A DNA stretch of 64,000 bases, taken from NCBI GenBank assembly GCA_028285625.1, contig JANQOX010000001.1, positions 124,001 to 188,000 of the forward strand, written 5' to 3'. Position 1 is the stretch's first letter. Each line of letters opens with the position of its first letter. A program made the translations under genes and the position numbers. The stretch comes from Myxococcota bacterium (GTDB taxonomy: Bacteria > Myxococcota_A > UBA9160 > UBA6930). Shown here piece after piece: positions 62,382-64,000 of this stretch. The notes below the pieces were generated by a model that was not told the DNA's origin, did no database searches, and saw nothing but the letters and a program-made list of their open reading frames with translations.

Positions 62382-64000
62382 CCGGGCCCCCTGTCACGCC
62401 CAAACCCCCGGGCCCGCCCGGGCGGCTCGACCACGCCGTGTTCGACGCCGACCTCTCGGGCCGCGCCTTCGACCTGCGCCTGGCGCTGCGGCTGGCGCGC
62501 TATCTGCGCCCCTACGCCGGGCTGCTGGTGGGCAGCAGCGTGCTCGTGCTGATCGCAGCGGTCATGGGCGTCGCCATGCCCGTGGTGATGACCCGCGTGA
62601 TCATCGACGAGGTGCTCTTCCCCACGCCCGGGCGCAAGGCGCCCGACTTCGGGACCCTGGCGGCCCTGCGCGGGATCGAGAGTGCCACGGGCCTCGACCC
62701 GCTCCCCGCGGCGTGTCTGCTGTACGCGAGCATCCTGCTGGTGATGGTCGGCGTCATGCACGCCCAGCGCATGCTGCTGGCGCGCGCCTGCCTCAGTGCC
62801 CTGCGCGACCTGCGGCAGCGGCTGTTCGCCCACCTGCAAGGCCTGGCGCCCTCGTTCTACGACCACGTTGCGGTGGGCCGGGTGATGACCCGGGTCACCA
62901 ACGACGTGGAGGTGCTGCTCGAGCTCTTCTGGGGCGTCGGCATGCTGGTGGGCGAGGTCGTGCCGTTCTTTCTGGCGCTGGTGTTGATGTTCGCCGCCGA
63001 CCCGGCGCTCGCCGCCTTGCTGCTGCTCTCGCTGCCGGTGGTGGGCGTGGCGACGTGGCTGTTTCGCCGGGCCACGCGCGTGGTCTACCGCCAGGTGCGC
63101 CAGTCGGTCTCGCGCCTCAACCAGAATCTGCAAGAGAACCTCTCGGGCATGCGCGTGGTGCAGACCCACGTGCGCGAGCCCCGCAACCTGGCGCGCTATG
63201 GCGAGATCAACCAGGAGAACCGCCGGCAGGAGACCCACGCCGTCCATCTGGAGGTCGCCTACGGCGGATTCGTCGACAGCCTGAACGGCATGGCGCTGGC
63301 GCTGATCCTGGGCTTTGGCGGCGTGCAGGTGCTGGGCGGGGCGCTCTCGCTGGGCACGGTGGTGCTATTCGCCCGCTACACCGACCTCTTGATGCGGCCG
63401 ATCGTCGCGCTGGGCGAGCAGTACAACGTGCTCTACCGCGCCATGGCCAGCGCCGAACGCATCTTTCAGCTGCTCGACTGGGATGAGCACCTGCGCACCC
63501 CGGCCACGCCGCGCGCGCTGCCCGAGCGCCTGTCCGGCAGCGTCTCGTTCCGCAACCTGACCTTCGCCTACCCGGGTGGCCCGCCGGTGCTCGAAGACGT
63601 GAACATCGACGTGGCCCCGGGCGAGAAGCTCGCCATCGTCGGCGCCACCGGCTCGGGCAAGACCACGCTCGCGCGCCTGCTGTCGCGCTTCTACGACTTC
63701 GACGAGGGCGAGATCCTGGTGGACGGCGTCGACGTGCGCGACCTCGACCCGCGCGCGCTGCGCGGGCGGCTGGGGGTCGTGCTGCAGGACTTCCACGTCT
63801 TCACCGGGAGCGTGCGCGAGAACCTGGAGTTGGGCGAGGCGACGGTCGCCACCCGCGCGGAGGAGGCCGCGCGACTGGTGCAGGCCGACGGCTTCATCCG
63901 CGCGCTGCCCGAGGGCTACGACACCGACCTCACCGAGCGCGGCGGCAACCTCTCGCACGGCCAGCGGCAGCTGCTCTCGTTCGCGCGCGTGCTGGCCACC
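62378..64000 (+). CDS. ABC exporter partner subunit, 3' end outside the window
   Basis: 541 codons are present; the gene continues past the edge. It has six membrane helices (about 55-340), then a nucleotide-binding domain with Walker A VGATGSGKTT, Q-loop VLQDFHVF and the signature LSHGQ in place of LSGGQ. The Walker B lies beyond the window. A degenerate signature here with a degenerate Walker B in the partner is the known asymmetric pattern (as in TM287/288-type exporters). The substrate is unknown; drugs, lipids or peptides are possible. Confidence 0.9.
   Translation, partial: MTGPPVTPKPPGPPGRLDHAVFDADLSGRAFDLRLALRLARYLRPYAGLLVGSSVLVLIAAVMGVAMPVVMTRVIIDEVLFPTPGRKAPDFGTLAALRGIESATGLDPLPAACLLYASILLVMVGVMHAQRMLLARACLSALRDLRQRLFAHLQGLAPSFYDHVAVGRVMTRVTNDVEVLLELFWGVGMLVGEVVPFFLALVLMFAADPALAALLLLSLPVVGVATWLFRRATRVVYRQVRQSVSRLNQNLQENLSGMRVVQTHVREPRNLARYGEINQENRRQETHAVHLEVAYGGFVDSLNGMALALILGFGGVQVLGGALSLGTVVLFARYTDLLMRPIVALGEQYNVLYRAMASAERIFQLLDWDEHLRTPATPRALPERLSGSVSFRNLTFAYPGGPPVLEDVNIDVAPGEKLAIVGATGSGKTTLARLLSRFYDFDEGEILVDGVDVRDLDPRALRGRLGVVLQDFHVFTGSVRENLELGEATVATRAEEAARLVQADGFIRALPEGYDTDLTERGGNLSHGQRQLLSFARVLAT

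Overview
The window is GC-rich, densely packed DNA from a Gram-negative bacterium. Evidence for an outer membrane: several lipoproteins with lipoboxes, an OmpA-type lipoprotein next to a porin-like barrel, a complete pqi (MCE) cluster, and a PEP-CTERM protein. Gene content combines wax-ester/triacylglycerol synthase, acyl-CoA ligase, P450, Baeyer-Villiger monooxygenase, CoA-transferase, many short-chain dehydrogenases and C-terminal cell-surface sorting tails. That suggests an uncultured, lipid-metabolising lineage near Myxococcota, Desulfobacterota or Binatota. This placement is inference from gene content only. Starts are often GTG or TTG and many neighbours overlap by ATGA.

Layout. 1-6.2 kb: a plus-strand run (partial thioesterase, WS/DGAT, acyl-CoA ligase, rhodanese, P450, M23 peptidase) that looks like a lipid operon. 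6.2-10.1 kb, minus: membrane protein, pyruvate kinase with no canonical start codon, and a secreted protein with Asp-rich repeats and a C-terminal anchor. 10.3-15.3 kb, plus: FkbM-like protein, small membrane protein, BVMO, membrane spermidine-synthase-like protein. 15.4-25.8 kb: GST/MOSC pair, metallo-beta-lactamase-fold proteins, MFS carrier, two lipoproteins, SDRs, CorA-type transporter, nitroreductase, PEP-CTERM protein. 25.9-34.4 kb: SDR, two membrane sensor kinases flanking an enoyl-CoA hydratase, CoA-transferase, second nitroreductase. 34.4-41.6 kb: Zn-alcohol dehydrogenase, MsrA, exonuclease III, amidohydrolase, patatin, AsmA-like protein, lipoprotein. 41.6-48.7 kb: GH2 and isoaspartyl peptidase; DUF4398 lipoprotein/OmpA/porin operon; sigma-70 factor behind a 364-base leader. 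48.8-50.8 kb, minus: a thioredoxin-domain protein and a UGSC-family selenoprotein read through an in-frame UGA. 50.8-57.7 kb: hydrolase, pqiA-pqiA-pqiB-pqiC, carboxylesterase, AlkA-like glycosylase. 57.7-64 kb: DapB-like oxidoreductase, basic secreted protein, a tandem ACT-like protein behind a textbook sigma-54 promoter, and a heterodimeric ABC exporter whose second subunit runs off the window.

The strongest unusual signals are: the selenoprotein, split in two by its UGA if read conventionally, with a hairpin 11 nt after that UGA; the probable AUU start of pyruvate kinase; the sigma-54 promoter; the asymmetric ABC exporter; and two different C-terminal surface-sorting signals. No tRNA, rRNA, CRISPR array or insertion sequence was seen.
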